DNA of 8,975 bases from an uncultured Bacteroidota bacterium (GTDB taxonomy: Bacteria > Bacteroidota > Bacteroidia > Chitinophagales > Chitinophagaceae), in NCBI GenBank assembly GCA_946479535.1, contig CAMLGP010000070.1, positions 1 through 8,975 of the forward strand, written 5' to 3'. Below the pieces are notes generated by a model. That model saw only the letters and a list, made by a program, of their open reading frames with translations, was not told the DNA's origin and made no database searches. The position numbers were made by a program, and so were the translations under genes. How positions within the stretch are numbered: the first letter of the stretch is position 1; each line of letters begins with the position of its first letter. This document shows, piece after piece, positions 1 through 7,019 of this stretch.

Positions 1-1
1 T

Positions 2-169
2 AATTACCAGATACAGATCTCTTTTGATACCGAAGAGAACCGTAGAAAATGGGTGGCAAGCCAGCAACACAAAATTGCATGGCCCGCAGCTTCTGGCCTC
101 GCCAAATCATTTAAATGGCGAGGTTATGAAGTATTGGGTGACGACAATCAGTCATTAAAGCGTCAATGA
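2..169 (+). CDS. C-terminal fragment of a small protein, possibly an antibiotic-biosynthesis-monooxygenase-like (dimeric alpha/beta barrel) protein
   Basis: An open frame enters from the left edge and ends at the TGA at 167-169, giving the last 55 residues of a gene whose start lies outside the window. The fragment reads ISFDTEENRRKWVASQQHK, followed by a short strand-like end (KSFKWRGYEVLG). An acidic stretch, then a Trp, then a Glu or Gln-His pair on a helix is reminiscent of the C-terminal half of small antibiotic-biosynthesis-monooxygenase-type ferredoxin-fold proteins. The fragment is too short to be sure of this. Its last 7 bases overlap the last 7 bases of the HxlR gene on the opposite strand, so the two genes converge with no room for a separate terminator. 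HxlR regulators often lie beside the gene they control, but here that link is only a guess. Confidence 0.5.
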   Translation, partial: NYQIQISFDTEENRRKWVASQQHKIAWPAASGLAKSFKWRGYEVLGDDNQSLKRQ

Positions 170-564
170 GAATGTGATAAGCGGCTCCTTCCTGCAACCA
201 TTGCTTCATCAGAAAACCTGGATAAATCCTTGTTCAGATGTTCATATTTATTTCCCCATTCATTCATTTTATCGAATAAAGGAAGGAGGTCTTTTCCCAG
301 ATCTGTCAGGTAATATTCTACTTTAAAGGGTACAACCGTGTATACTATTTTATAGATAACACCATAAGTCTCCAGCTCTTTTAATTGTTGCCTGAGTACA
401 CGGCCGGATGCTCCCACTCTTATTAAATGCCTCTGTAATTCACTTGGTCTTTTGATACCGGAATTAAGGCAGAAAATGATATCACGTTTCCATTTTCCTC
501 CAATAACGAAGAATGTAATATCAATTCCATTGAGTTTTTTTATCGGCAATTTTCGTTCATACAT
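163..564 (-). CDS. HxlR-family winged-helix transcriptional regulator
   Basis: A DNA-binding regulator of about 133 residues, the usual size for the family. The signature runs through the whole protein: VIGGKWKRDII at about residues 20-30, the recognition-helix region with RQQLKELETYGVI at about 73-85, then VPFKVEYYLTDLG and a terminal EWG. The start at 564 (MYERKLP) is chosen because HxlR proteins typically begin this way. A longer in-frame start at 657 adds 31 residues that match no part of the family and would overlap the dehydrogenase gene by 74 bases. From 564 the gene begins 19 bases after the dehydrogenase stop, so it is probably the last gene of that unit. The Cys that many HxlR proteins carry about 13 residues before the Trp of GGKW is Asn here (residue 12), so thiol redox sensing at that site is unlikely. 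The 3' end overlaps the convergent upstream gene by 7 bases. The effector and target are unknown. Confidence 0.88.
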   Translation of the reverse strand: MYERKLPIKKLNGIDITFFVIGGKWKRDIIFCLNSGIKRPSELQRHLIRVGASGRVLRQQLKELETYGVIYKIVYTVVPFKVEYYLTDLGKDLLPLFDKMNEWGNKYEHLNKDLSRFSDEAMVAGRSRLSHSH

Positions 565-583
565 AATCAGAAGATTTATTCGT

Positions 584-2851
584 TTAATTGTTTTTTTCAG
601 GAAGGGCATATACAACGTAACCTCTTGGTAATGCTCCAGGATCTTTTGAATGGTCATAGCTGTCCTTCATAAAACTATTGGTGGCATTTACTACCAGGTA
701 CTGTTTCCCATTCAATTCATACATGATCGGCTGTGCATTTGATTCATAACTTAGCGTTGTTTCCCATAAAGGCCTGCCATTGTCTGCATCATACCCATAC
801 AATTTTCCTCCTTTAGCCGTGCAGAATAAAACACCCGTAGAAGTAATCACAATTCCTTTTCGCTGAGAGCCATTTACAGCACCGGTAGATTTATCACCTT
901 TGGCAGAAGATTCAGCATCCTCACCAATTGCCTGTTTCCATTTTATAGTTCCGTTATTCAGATCGTATGCAACTACCCATGCCCAGGGAGCACCTAATAA
1001 ATTAGGCCAGGCGGTACCATAATCAGTTGTATAGCGGTTGGCCGGATGTGCTACACCCGCCGGATATTCAGTCATTGATGGAGCGGGTTTCTCATCAGGT
1101 TTAACTGTTGCGCCACCTGAGGCTACAACAGGGCCTTCCGGCATTCTTTGATTTTGATTCCTGTTGCCGCCTCCAAAACCAAACCGGGAAGCAGGATTTC
1201 CTCCCAAATAGCGATAAATGGCTGCCAGGCTCTGATCATCCACATGAACAAATCCCGGCATCTGACCACGTCCAACGGTTATCAGGGTTTTAAAATCATC
1301 AAATAACATCCGGCTGCCGCTGCTTAAAATAGAAGGTGCGATGCCTCTCCCTGCCAGGTTATCACCGTGGCAAGACCGGCAACTGGTTGCAATAAGTGTT
1401 TTTGCCTTTTGCACATCGTCTTTAGACATTTGTTCCCGGGCTGTTTTTACTCTTTCCAGCTTGTATACAGAAGCATATTCCTGGGTTAAGATATACATCA
1501 TCCCTTTGGAAGGATAAGAAGCGGTATTGCCAAAATTTACTCCCCCCAAAGCACCGGGCAACATAATGGTTTCGTATTTATCAGAAGGAGGAATGAATAA
1601 TCCTGATTTGGCAGCATCTATTCGCTTATACCATTTTTGCTTTTCTTCTTCCGACCAGGAAGGATTTAGCATATCCTTTGTGACCTTATGTCTTACAAAG
1701 GAAGGTATAACACTGGGTATAGGTTGGGTGGGCCATGCCTTTTCTCCTGGCATATTGCTTGCCGGAAATGGCTTCTCTTCAATTGGAAATATTGGCTTTC
1801 CGGTAACTCTGTCAAATACAAACATGAATCCATGCTTGGTAGCAACAGCCACCGCATCAATATCCTTTCCATTACGGTTCACCGTTATCAATTGTGGTGC
1901 AGAAGCAAGGTCATAATCCCAAAGATCATGATGCACTGTTTGAAAATGCCAAATTCTTTTACCAGTGCGTGCGTTTAAAGCCACCAGGCAATTACCGAAT
2001 AGATTGCTTCCTAAACGATCAGCGCCGTAATAATCATAAGTAGGCGAACCAACAGGCAGGTAGGCAATTCCTCTTTTTTCATCGATTGATATTTCACTCC
2101 ACACATTTGTGCCTCCTACATATTTATAAGCATTTTTAGGCCAGGTACTATATCCAAATTCCCCGGGTTTGGGAATGGTATGGAATGTCCAAGCCAGTTT
2201 ACCAGTTACCACATTATAAGCTCTCACATATCCTGGCGCGGAAAAAAAGCCTTCTCCGGGAGCTGAGCCCATAATGATGAGATCTTCAAAAACTACCCCG
2301 GGCATCATTGCCTGCATTCTCCTGATAGAGGTTGGGTTACGGTCAAGTCCTTTTCTCATATCCACGTATCCATCTGTGCCAAAACTTGTAATTGATTTTC
2401 CTGTTATTGCATCTATTGCCTGTAAGGTATTATTGAGTGTAAACAACAGGCGTTTATCTTTTCCGTCTTTATTTTCCCAATAGTTGATCCCTCTGCGGGT
2501 GATCCCCTGCAGATTTGCATGTATCCAAATCTCTTTCCCGGTCATCGCATTTACCGCAACCAGGGAAGAATTCTTTGCAAGTACATACATTATGGTGTCC
2601 ACAACAATAGGACTAAAGAAATTAAACGAGGAATCTTTGGTAGGGTAGACCCAGGCTACCTTCAACTGATTTACGTTCTCTTTAGTGATTTGTGAGGCTT
2701 CAAAATACTTTGATTGATCAGCTGTTCCTCCATATTGCCGCCAGGTTGAATGGGTACTAATTGCATTATGGTCACTGGTAGTGAAAGCCAGGAATAAAAG
2801 CAGTAAAGCAAGGGCCATGGCAGTTTTGCCCGGAAATCTTTTCAAATTCAT
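584..2851 (-). CDS. Periplasmic PQQ-dependent dehydrogenase (glucose-dehydrogenase-like) with inserted cytochrome c domain
   Basis: A quinoprotein of 755 residues from the ATG at 2851; the frame also opens at a TTG three codons earlier, which is less likely. Residues about 2-25 form a signal peptide (a KRF basic start, then a Leu/Ala-rich core), so the enzyme is exported. An eight-bladed PQQ propeller follows: WRQYGGTADQSKY at the start, repeated A.N..TGK.IW blade motifs, HHDLWDYD at about 307-314 and GGVNFGNTA at about 436-444. A cytochrome c domain of about 70 residues sits inside the propeller, with the haem motif CRSCH at about 491-495 and the likely axial Met in GQMPGF at about 531. A Gly/Asn/Pro-rich linker and the last blades come next. 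By family, such enzymes oxidise sugars or alcohols to lactones or aldehydes and pass electrons through haem to the respiratory chain. The substrate is not readable. No PQQ synthesis genes are in the window, so PQQ may be taken up. It lies 50 bases after the small secreted protein and just before the HxlR gene. Confidence 0.9.
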   Translation of the reverse strand: MNLKRFPGKTAMALALLLLFLAFTTSDHNAISTHSTWRQYGGTADQSKYFEASQITKENVNQLKVAWVYPTKDSSFNFFSPIVVDTIMYVLAKNSSLVAVNAMTGKEIWIHANLQGITRRGINYWENKDGKDKRLLFTLNNTLQAIDAITGKSITSFGTDGYVDMRKGLDRNPTSIRRMQAMMPGVVFEDLIIMGSAPGEGFFSAPGYVRAYNVVTGKLAWTFHTIPKPGEFGYSTWPKNAYKYVGGTNVWSEISIDEKRGIAYLPVGSPTYDYYGADRLGSNLFGNCLVALNARTGKRIWHFQTVHHDLWDYDLASAPQLITVNRNGKDIDAVAVATKHGFMFVFDRVTGKPIFPIEEKPFPASNMPGEKAWPTQPIPSVIPSFVRHKVTKDMLNPSWSEEEKQKWYKRIDAAKSGLFIPPSDKYETIMLPGALGGVNFGNTASYPSKGMMYILTQEYASVYKLERVKTAREQMSKDDVQKAKTLIATSCRSCHGDNLAGRGIAPSILSSGSRMLFDDFKTLITVGRGQMPGFVHVDDQSLAAIYRYLGGNPASRFGFGGGNRNQNQRMPEGPVVASGGATVKPDEKPAPSMTEYPAGVAHPANRYTTDYGTAWPNLLGAPWAWVVAYDLNNGTIKWKQAIGEDAESSAKGDKSTGAVNGSQRKGIVITSTGVLFCTAKGGKLYGYDADNGRPLWETTLSYESNAQPIMYELNGKQYLVVNATNSFMKDSYDHSKDPGALPRGYVVYALPEKNN

Positions 2852-2901
2852 ATACAGCAAGTCTTTGTAATACTTCGCGTACTAATTAGGTGCCTGACGG
2901 G

Positions 2902-3243
2902 TTAATTGGATTTGACCCTGGTCAGTTTCAATTCTCCTCTCTCATTCTTGATCATTATTTCATCGTCATTAACCAATTCGCCAGTATTCTCTATAGTATT
3001 GTCATTGAATGAAATGGTGAAAGAAAATTTTTTTCCATCTACTTTTCCTTTTTCGATCTTGGTTTCACCAAATTGTGTTTTCCAGGTACCTGTGAGATCA
3101 GCACCATTAACCTTAAAAGTGTATGTTATTTCAAATGTGCCATTTGGGGTTTCACGTGTTCCTTTCCAATTTCCATCAATTTTGTTTTGAGCAAAGGTTG
3201 TGATGCCTCCAGCCAGGAATAAAAATAAAAGCAGGGGTTTCAT
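2902..3243 (-). CDS. Small secreted lipocalin-like beta-barrel protein, function unknown
   Basis: A protein of 113 residues starting at the ATG at 3243. Residues 1-18 are a clear signal peptide (MKPLLLFLFLAGGITTFA, then QNKIDG), with a likely signal peptidase I site after TFA. The mature part of about 95 residues is a series of short alternating strands: DGNWKGTRETPNGTFEITY, then LTGTWKTQFGETKIEKGKVDG, KFSFTISF, ENTGELVNDDEIMIK and a terminal LKLTRVK. This GxWKG start and the L-x-G-T-W, G-K-V-D-G, F-x-x-x-F, G-x-hydrophobic rhythm fit the small lipocalin-like domain often found in Bacteroidota and Acidobacteria, either alone or attached to glycan-degrading enzymes. No catalytic residues stand out, so binding of a ligand or partner is the best guess. 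It is the first gene of the minus-strand unit, 50 bases upstream of the dehydrogenase, and a promoter match lies just before it. Confidence 0.8.
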   Translation of the reverse strand: MKPLLLFLFLAGGITTFAQNKIDGNWKGTRETPNGTFEITYTFKVNGADLTGTWKTQFGETKIEKGKVDGKKFSFTISFNDNTIENTGELVNDDEIMIKNERGELKLTRVKSN

Positions 3244-3280
3244 AAAGCTGTTTTCGTTTTGAATTGAATAATTAGCCTAC

Positions 3281-3311
3281 CATAAATAAAAATAAGGGAA
3301 CTGGTAGCAAA
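3281..3311 (-). promoter_or_regulatory. Predicted Bacteroidota promoter for the minus-strand unit
   Basis: Read on the minus strand, TTTG (3308-3311) is followed after 19 bases by TATTTATG (3281-3288). The Bacteroidota primary-sigma consensus is TTTG at -33 and TAnnTTTG at -7 with a spacer of about 17-23 bases, so only one conserved position differs. Transcription would begin near 3275, about 30 bases before the ATG of the small secreted protein. This rests on a pattern match only. Confidence 0.5.
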
Positions 3312-3348
3312 AAATGTTCAAAATAATTCGACGGGAAATCATGTACAA

Positions 3349-3375
3349 TTGCCTGAAATGAAATATCTATTTTCC
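3349..3375 (+). promoter_or_regulatory. Weak candidate promoter for the plus-strand unit
   Basis: TTG at 3349-3351 is followed after 16 bases by TATTTTCC at 3368-3375, which keeps TA and the first TT of the Bacteroidota -7 box but not the final TG. A start near 3382 would leave a leader of about 17 bases before the ATG at 3399. The match is poor and the spacing slightly short. It is offered because a divergent promoter must lie in this 155-bp gap if the plus-strand genes are expressed on their own. Confidence 0.22.
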
Positions 3376-3398
3376 CTGCTAAAAATCAAAAATTGACT

Positions 3399-5339
3399 AT
3401 GAGAATTACGCGTTTAAATAAAATTTTCACTTGGGGAATATCTGCAATATTTCTCCTTTCCATGTCGCATTGTACAACTGTTTCCAACTCCTCAGCTGAT
3501 TGGGAGCAGCGTAACAGCGAATTGATCAAAGAATATAAACTAACGAAAAGATCGCTTACTGGCCTTCCCAAAACTACCATTGCATCCAATCTTGAGCCGG
3601 CTAAAGTCACAGATGGATTAGACAGTATTAACCTTTATCCCGGTGTTTCTGCTAATCTTTTTTGGGGAAGTGGGACACTGATCGCTATTCTTGGTCTTCA
3701 GCCAAACACAAAAATTCCAGAAGAAGTATTAACATCAGACAGGTTTCTCTTCGTATTGGAGGGTTCTATTGAGCAAACCGTCAATGGGTCTTCTGCAAAG
3801 CTCATGGGTAAAAAAAGAGAAGCTCCAGATGGAACGCATAGCGGTACACCAAAAATTGATTTTATTTATCTTGAAAAAGGAACAAGAGTTGCTATTACTT
3901 CGGGAACATCTGGTGCCAAATTGCTGGAAGCCTATAGTCCGGTCAGGTTGGATTATCTTCAAAAAGCAGGCATAAAAAACCTTCCAGTGGATTTAGCAGA
4001 CATAACAGAAACCCAGCAGGCGAATGTGGTCCCCAATAAAGTGTATGATTTGTATGACATACAGCTAACGCAAATTGCAGAAGGAGCCCATACAAGATTG
4101 ATTTCGGGTAAGAATACCCAACTGAGTTTTATTTCAATGGATCCAAATTCCATTTTCCCTCAACATATTCACCCGGAGGAACAGATGATGTTTGTGCTGC
4201 GTGGTTCATGCGATGAAATACTTCTTGATGGCCAACAGGGCATGAAACCAAACAGTGTTGTGCGTATTCCTGCAAATATGGTACATGGTGCTAAAATCGG
4301 AGATCTCGGCTGCGATGCACTGGACATTTTCTGGCCCGCCCGTACTGATTATTTAGAAAAGGCAAATGCACAGATGGCTGCTTATCATTCTATAATGCCT
4401 GAAGATGCCCAACTGGAACTTCTGGTTGATGGTAAAAAAACCAAACCAGAATTAACATTTGCAGAAGGGCCAAAGTGGATGAATGGCAAACTTTATTTTT
4501 CAAATATGTATTTTGATCAGAATTTCAACGCTGATCCTCAAAAAAGCTCTACCGTTGAAATGGATGCCAGTGGTAGCTATAGAAATATTACAGAAGGTAA
4601 AATGCAAACCAATGGCTTGTATCCATACAAAGATGGTAATCTGCTTGTTTGTGATATGATGGGCCACAGGGTAGTTGAAATGACCACAAAAGGAAAAGTA
4701 GTAAGATTAATGGCGGATAAGTATAATGGGAAACCTATTGATGGCCCCAATGATATAATTACAGATGCCGGGGGTGGATTTTATTTTACTGATCCGCAAT
4801 TTACCATGGAGCCTCAGAAAAATCAGCCAGGCCGTGCCGTTTACTATGTTTCACCTGAAGGAAAGATAACAAGGCTTACCCAGCCTAATGAGTTTGCGAT
4901 GCCAAATGGAATTTTACTGTCACCGGATGGGAAAACGCTTTATATCAATAACTGCTATGATGATGAATCATGGTATCCTGTTAAAAGTGAGAAAGACAAC
5001 TTTATCTGGGCGTATGATGTAAATTCGGATGGAACTATCAGTAACGGACGAAAATTTGCAAAACTGTTCCTTACGGAAAATGTACTGGATAGGAAAGGAA
5101 GATCATCCAGTGCCGATGGAATGGCAATTGATAAAATGGGCAATATATATGTTGCTACTTATTATGGTGTTCAGATCTTTAATGCCAAAGGAGAATTCAT
5201 AGGGATGATCAATTTGCCTTCCTTTCCGGTGAGTCTCTGTTTTGGCGACAAGGATATGAAAACCCTTTACATTGTCAGTTATACCAGGGTTTACAGGATT
5301 CGTACCAATATGGAAGGATTCGTTCAATATTTAAAATAA
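3399..5339 (+). CDS. Exported cupin-cupin-SMP-30/gluconolactonase fusion protein
   Basis: A protein of 646 residues from the ATG at 3399; a TTG two codons earlier is also in frame. The N-terminus is a signal sequence with a Cys at residue 25 (LSMSHC), suggesting a lipoprotein, although His just before the Cys is atypical for a lipobox. Three domains follow. Cupin 1 (about 80-185) keeps the strand pattern and the closing AYSPVRLDYL but lacks the His ligands. Cupin 2 (about 215-322) has HIHPEEQ, with His256, His258, Gln262 and later His296, and closes with DIFWPARTDYL, as in KdgF-type cupins. The SMP-30 propeller (about 340-646) has the metal and substrate residues expected from the family: Glu356 in FAEGP, Asn451 in GPND, Asn503 in MPNGILLSPDG and Asp573 in ADGMAID. 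Family members hydrolyse sugar lactones. It is the first gene of the plus-strand unit, with the next gene only 5 bases on. Lactonase activity is likely; the cupin role is inferred. Confidence 0.87.
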   Translation: MRITRLNKIFTWGISAIFLLSMSHCTTVSNSSADWEQRNSELIKEYKLTKRSLTGLPKTTIASNLEPAKVTDGLDSINLYPGVSANLFWGSGTLIAILGLQPNTKIPEEVLTSDRFLFVLEGSIEQTVNGSSAKLMGKKREAPDGTHSGTPKIDFIYLEKGTRVAITSGTSGAKLLEAYSPVRLDYLQKAGIKNLPVDLADITETQQANVVPNKVYDLYDIQLTQIAEGAHTRLISGKNTQLSFISMDPNSIFPQHIHPEEQMMFVLRGSCDEILLDGQQGMKPNSVVRIPANMVHGAKIGDLGCDALDIFWPARTDYLEKANAQMAAYHSIMPEDAQLELLVDGKKTKPELTFAEGPKWMNGKLYFSNMYFDQNFNADPQKSSTVEMDASGSYRNITEGKMQTNGLYPYKDGNLLVCDMMGHRVVEMTTKGKVVRLMADKYNGKPIDGPNDIITDAGGGFYFTDPQFTMEPQKNQPGRAVYYVSPEGKITRLTQPNEFAMPNGILLSPDGKTLYINNCYDDESWYPVKSEKDNFIWAYDVNSDGTISNGRKFAKLFLTENVLDRKGRSSSADGMAIDKMGNIYVATYYGVQIFNAKGEFIGMINLPSFPVSLCFGDKDMKTLYIVSYTRVYRIRTNMEGFVQYLK

Positions 5340-5344
5340 TCAAT

Positions 5345-6985
5345 ATGCGATCCGGAATTATTCTGTTTTGTATTCTGCATTTCATGCTTTCAGTTCCTGG
5401 AAAAACTCAGGACATTTCACCTTTCACTTCCCTGGTATACCCGGGCGTGGATGGTAAACTGGTATACATTGCGGATAGTCTTGGCAATAAAATCCCTGAT
5501 TTTTCAAATGCTGGTTATAAAGGAGGTGGGGTTGCCATACCTTACATTCAGGTGAAAGCAGTTCTATGGCCGGTTCCGGGCGATAATTCAGAGCATCTTC
5601 AAAAAATAATTGATAGTGTTTGTTCCCTCACGCCAGATGCTTACGGTTTCAGGGGCGCGATACTATTGAAAAATGGAGAATACAATCTTGAGAAACCTAT
5701 TAGTATAAAAGCTTCAGGGGTGGTATTGCGGGGAGAAGGTATGAGTGATATAGGAACAATATTGATTGGTAAAATACCCAAACAGATGCAGGCGCAAGGT
5801 GGTCCCAGAGGCAGGCAGGCCCTCGTTAACATTGCCGGCTCCGCCGGCATAAAGCTGCTGGAAGAGACCAAACAGGTGATTATTGATAATTATGTGCCTG
5901 TTGGAGCTACCAGTTTTAACGTAGCATCAGCAAAAGGCTATAAAAAAGGCGATAACGTAATACTGAGACGCATTGGCAATATGGCCTGGATTAAAGAATT
6001 AGGCTTAGACAGTGCAACAGTTGGAAGAAACAGGTGGCAACCATTTAATATCAATTACGATAGAACGATTGTTGAAATCAAAGGGAATACGATTACCATT
6101 GATGCTCCTGTCTTTTGTGCGATAGAGAATAGATGGGGAGGAGGGGAATTATATAAGTATTCTGATGAGCGGATTGAGCAGGTGGGCATTGAGAACCTGC
6201 GTGGGATTTCGGAATATGATCCATCAGTTCGTACAAAAAACTATGGCAATATGGACCGGGATAAAATGGACCCGAAATATCAATATCAGGGCGATGAATA
6301 TTTCTCTGATGAAAACCATTATTTCAATTTTATTACTATTTCCAATGCAAAGAATGTTTGGGTACGAAATATGACTGCCCTTCACTTTGCCAGCAGTGTG
6401 GTACAAAGCAATGCCGGATCAAAATGGATAACTGTTCAGGATTGTGAATCCTGGGAGCCAGTTTCCCTCCGCATGGGAGCGAGAAGATTTACCTATCAAA
6501 TGAATGGACAGTTTTGCCTGGTACAAAGATGCTTTTCCCAAAAAGGTCGTCACTCATTTGTTTTACAGGGGCAGGAGGCCAGCGGCAATGTTTATCTAAA
6601 CTGCAAAGCGGTCAATCCTTACTCAACCAGTGAACCGCATAATCATTGGGTTAATGGTATTTTGTACGATAATGTAAAAGCCCCGCTCACTGCCAGGTAT
6701 TGGGATTATATTATTGGGTGGGCAGGAGCTAATATTGTTTTTTGGAATTGCGAAGGTGATTTTTTGATACAACGCCCCCCCACAGCGCAGAATTATTCAT
6801 TCGGCCATATAGGTGTCAATGCCGTCATTTTTAATGCAGCCTTGCAGGACCTAACCAAACCAAATGGGCATGTTGAATCCATGGACAAACATGTTACTCC
6901 TCAAAGTCTTTATCTTACACAATTAAAAGAGAGATCAGGTGAGGCCGCCGTTCAAAATATTATTGGAAAGCCGATGCCTCTTTGA
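5345..6985 (+). CDS. Secreted right-handed beta-helix protein, putative polysaccharide lyase or glycan-active enzyme
   Basis: A protein of 546 residues with a short N-terminal signal peptide (hydrophobic core about 4-17, mature part beginning near QDISPF). An N-terminal region with IPDFSNAGYKGGGVAIP (about 50-66) is typical of pectate-lyase-superfamily beta-helix proteins. It is followed by AILLKNGEYNLEKPISI and SGVVLRGEG, the usual first turns of such a helix. The C-terminal half has repeated coil turns (ITISNAKNVWVRNMTA, WITVQDCES, CLVQRCFSQKGRHSFVLQG, VYLNCKA). Conserved-looking motifs follow: EPHNHWVNGILYDNV (about 430-444), GWAGANIVFWNC (about 458-469) and RPPTAQNYSFG (about 477-487). 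I recognise this as a widespread but poorly characterised family, and no catalytic residues can be named with confidence. It starts 5 bases after the lactonase stop and is surely co-transcribed with it. Action on a polysaccharide outside the cell is inferred from the fold and neighbours. Confidence 0.8.
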   Translation: MRSGIILFCILHFMLSVPGKTQDISPFTSLVYPGVDGKLVYIADSLGNKIPDFSNAGYKGGGVAIPYIQVKAVLWPVPGDNSEHLQKIIDSVCSLTPDAYGFRGAILLKNGEYNLEKPISIKASGVVLRGEGMSDIGTILIGKIPKQMQAQGGPRGRQALVNIAGSAGIKLLEETKQVIIDNYVPVGATSFNVASAKGYKKGDNVILRRIGNMAWIKELGLDSATVGRNRWQPFNINYDRTIVEIKGNTITIDAPVFCAIENRWGGGELYKYSDERIEQVGIENLRGISEYDPSVRTKNYGNMDRDKMDPKYQYQGDEYFSDENHYFNFITISNAKNVWVRNMTALHFASSVVQSNAGSKWITVQDCESWEPVSLRMGARRFTYQMNGQFCLVQRCFSQKGRHSFVLQGQEASGNVYLNCKAVNPYSTSEPHNHWVNGILYDNVKAPLTARYWDYIIGWAGANIVFWNCEGDFLIQRPPTAQNYSFGHIGVNAVIFNAALQDLTKPNGHVESMDKHVTPQSLYLTQLKERSGEAAVQNIIGKPMPL

Positions 6986-7019
6986 ATAATTTCGACAATT
7001 AAAATTTAAAAGTTCATAG

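Noticed and set aside
565..657. N-terminal extension of the HxlR protein
   Set aside because: It overlaps the dehydrogenase coding end, and the family normally begins at the Met encoded at 564.
1527..1916. Open frame of 129 codons on the plus strand inside the dehydrogenase gene
   Set aside because: It is antisense to a well-supported quinoprotein and its product has low-complexity composition typical of a shadow frame.
5833..5849. GC-rich inverted repeat TGCCGGC-TCC-GCCGGCA
   Set aside because: It lies inside the beta-helix coding region, encodes an ordinary IAGSAGI stretch and has no T run, so it is probably chance.
6774..6781. Run of C residues inside the beta-helix gene, considered as a slippage or frameshift site
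   Set aside because: The frame continues normally through it (RPPT) to a full-length end, with no sign of a second product or phase variation.
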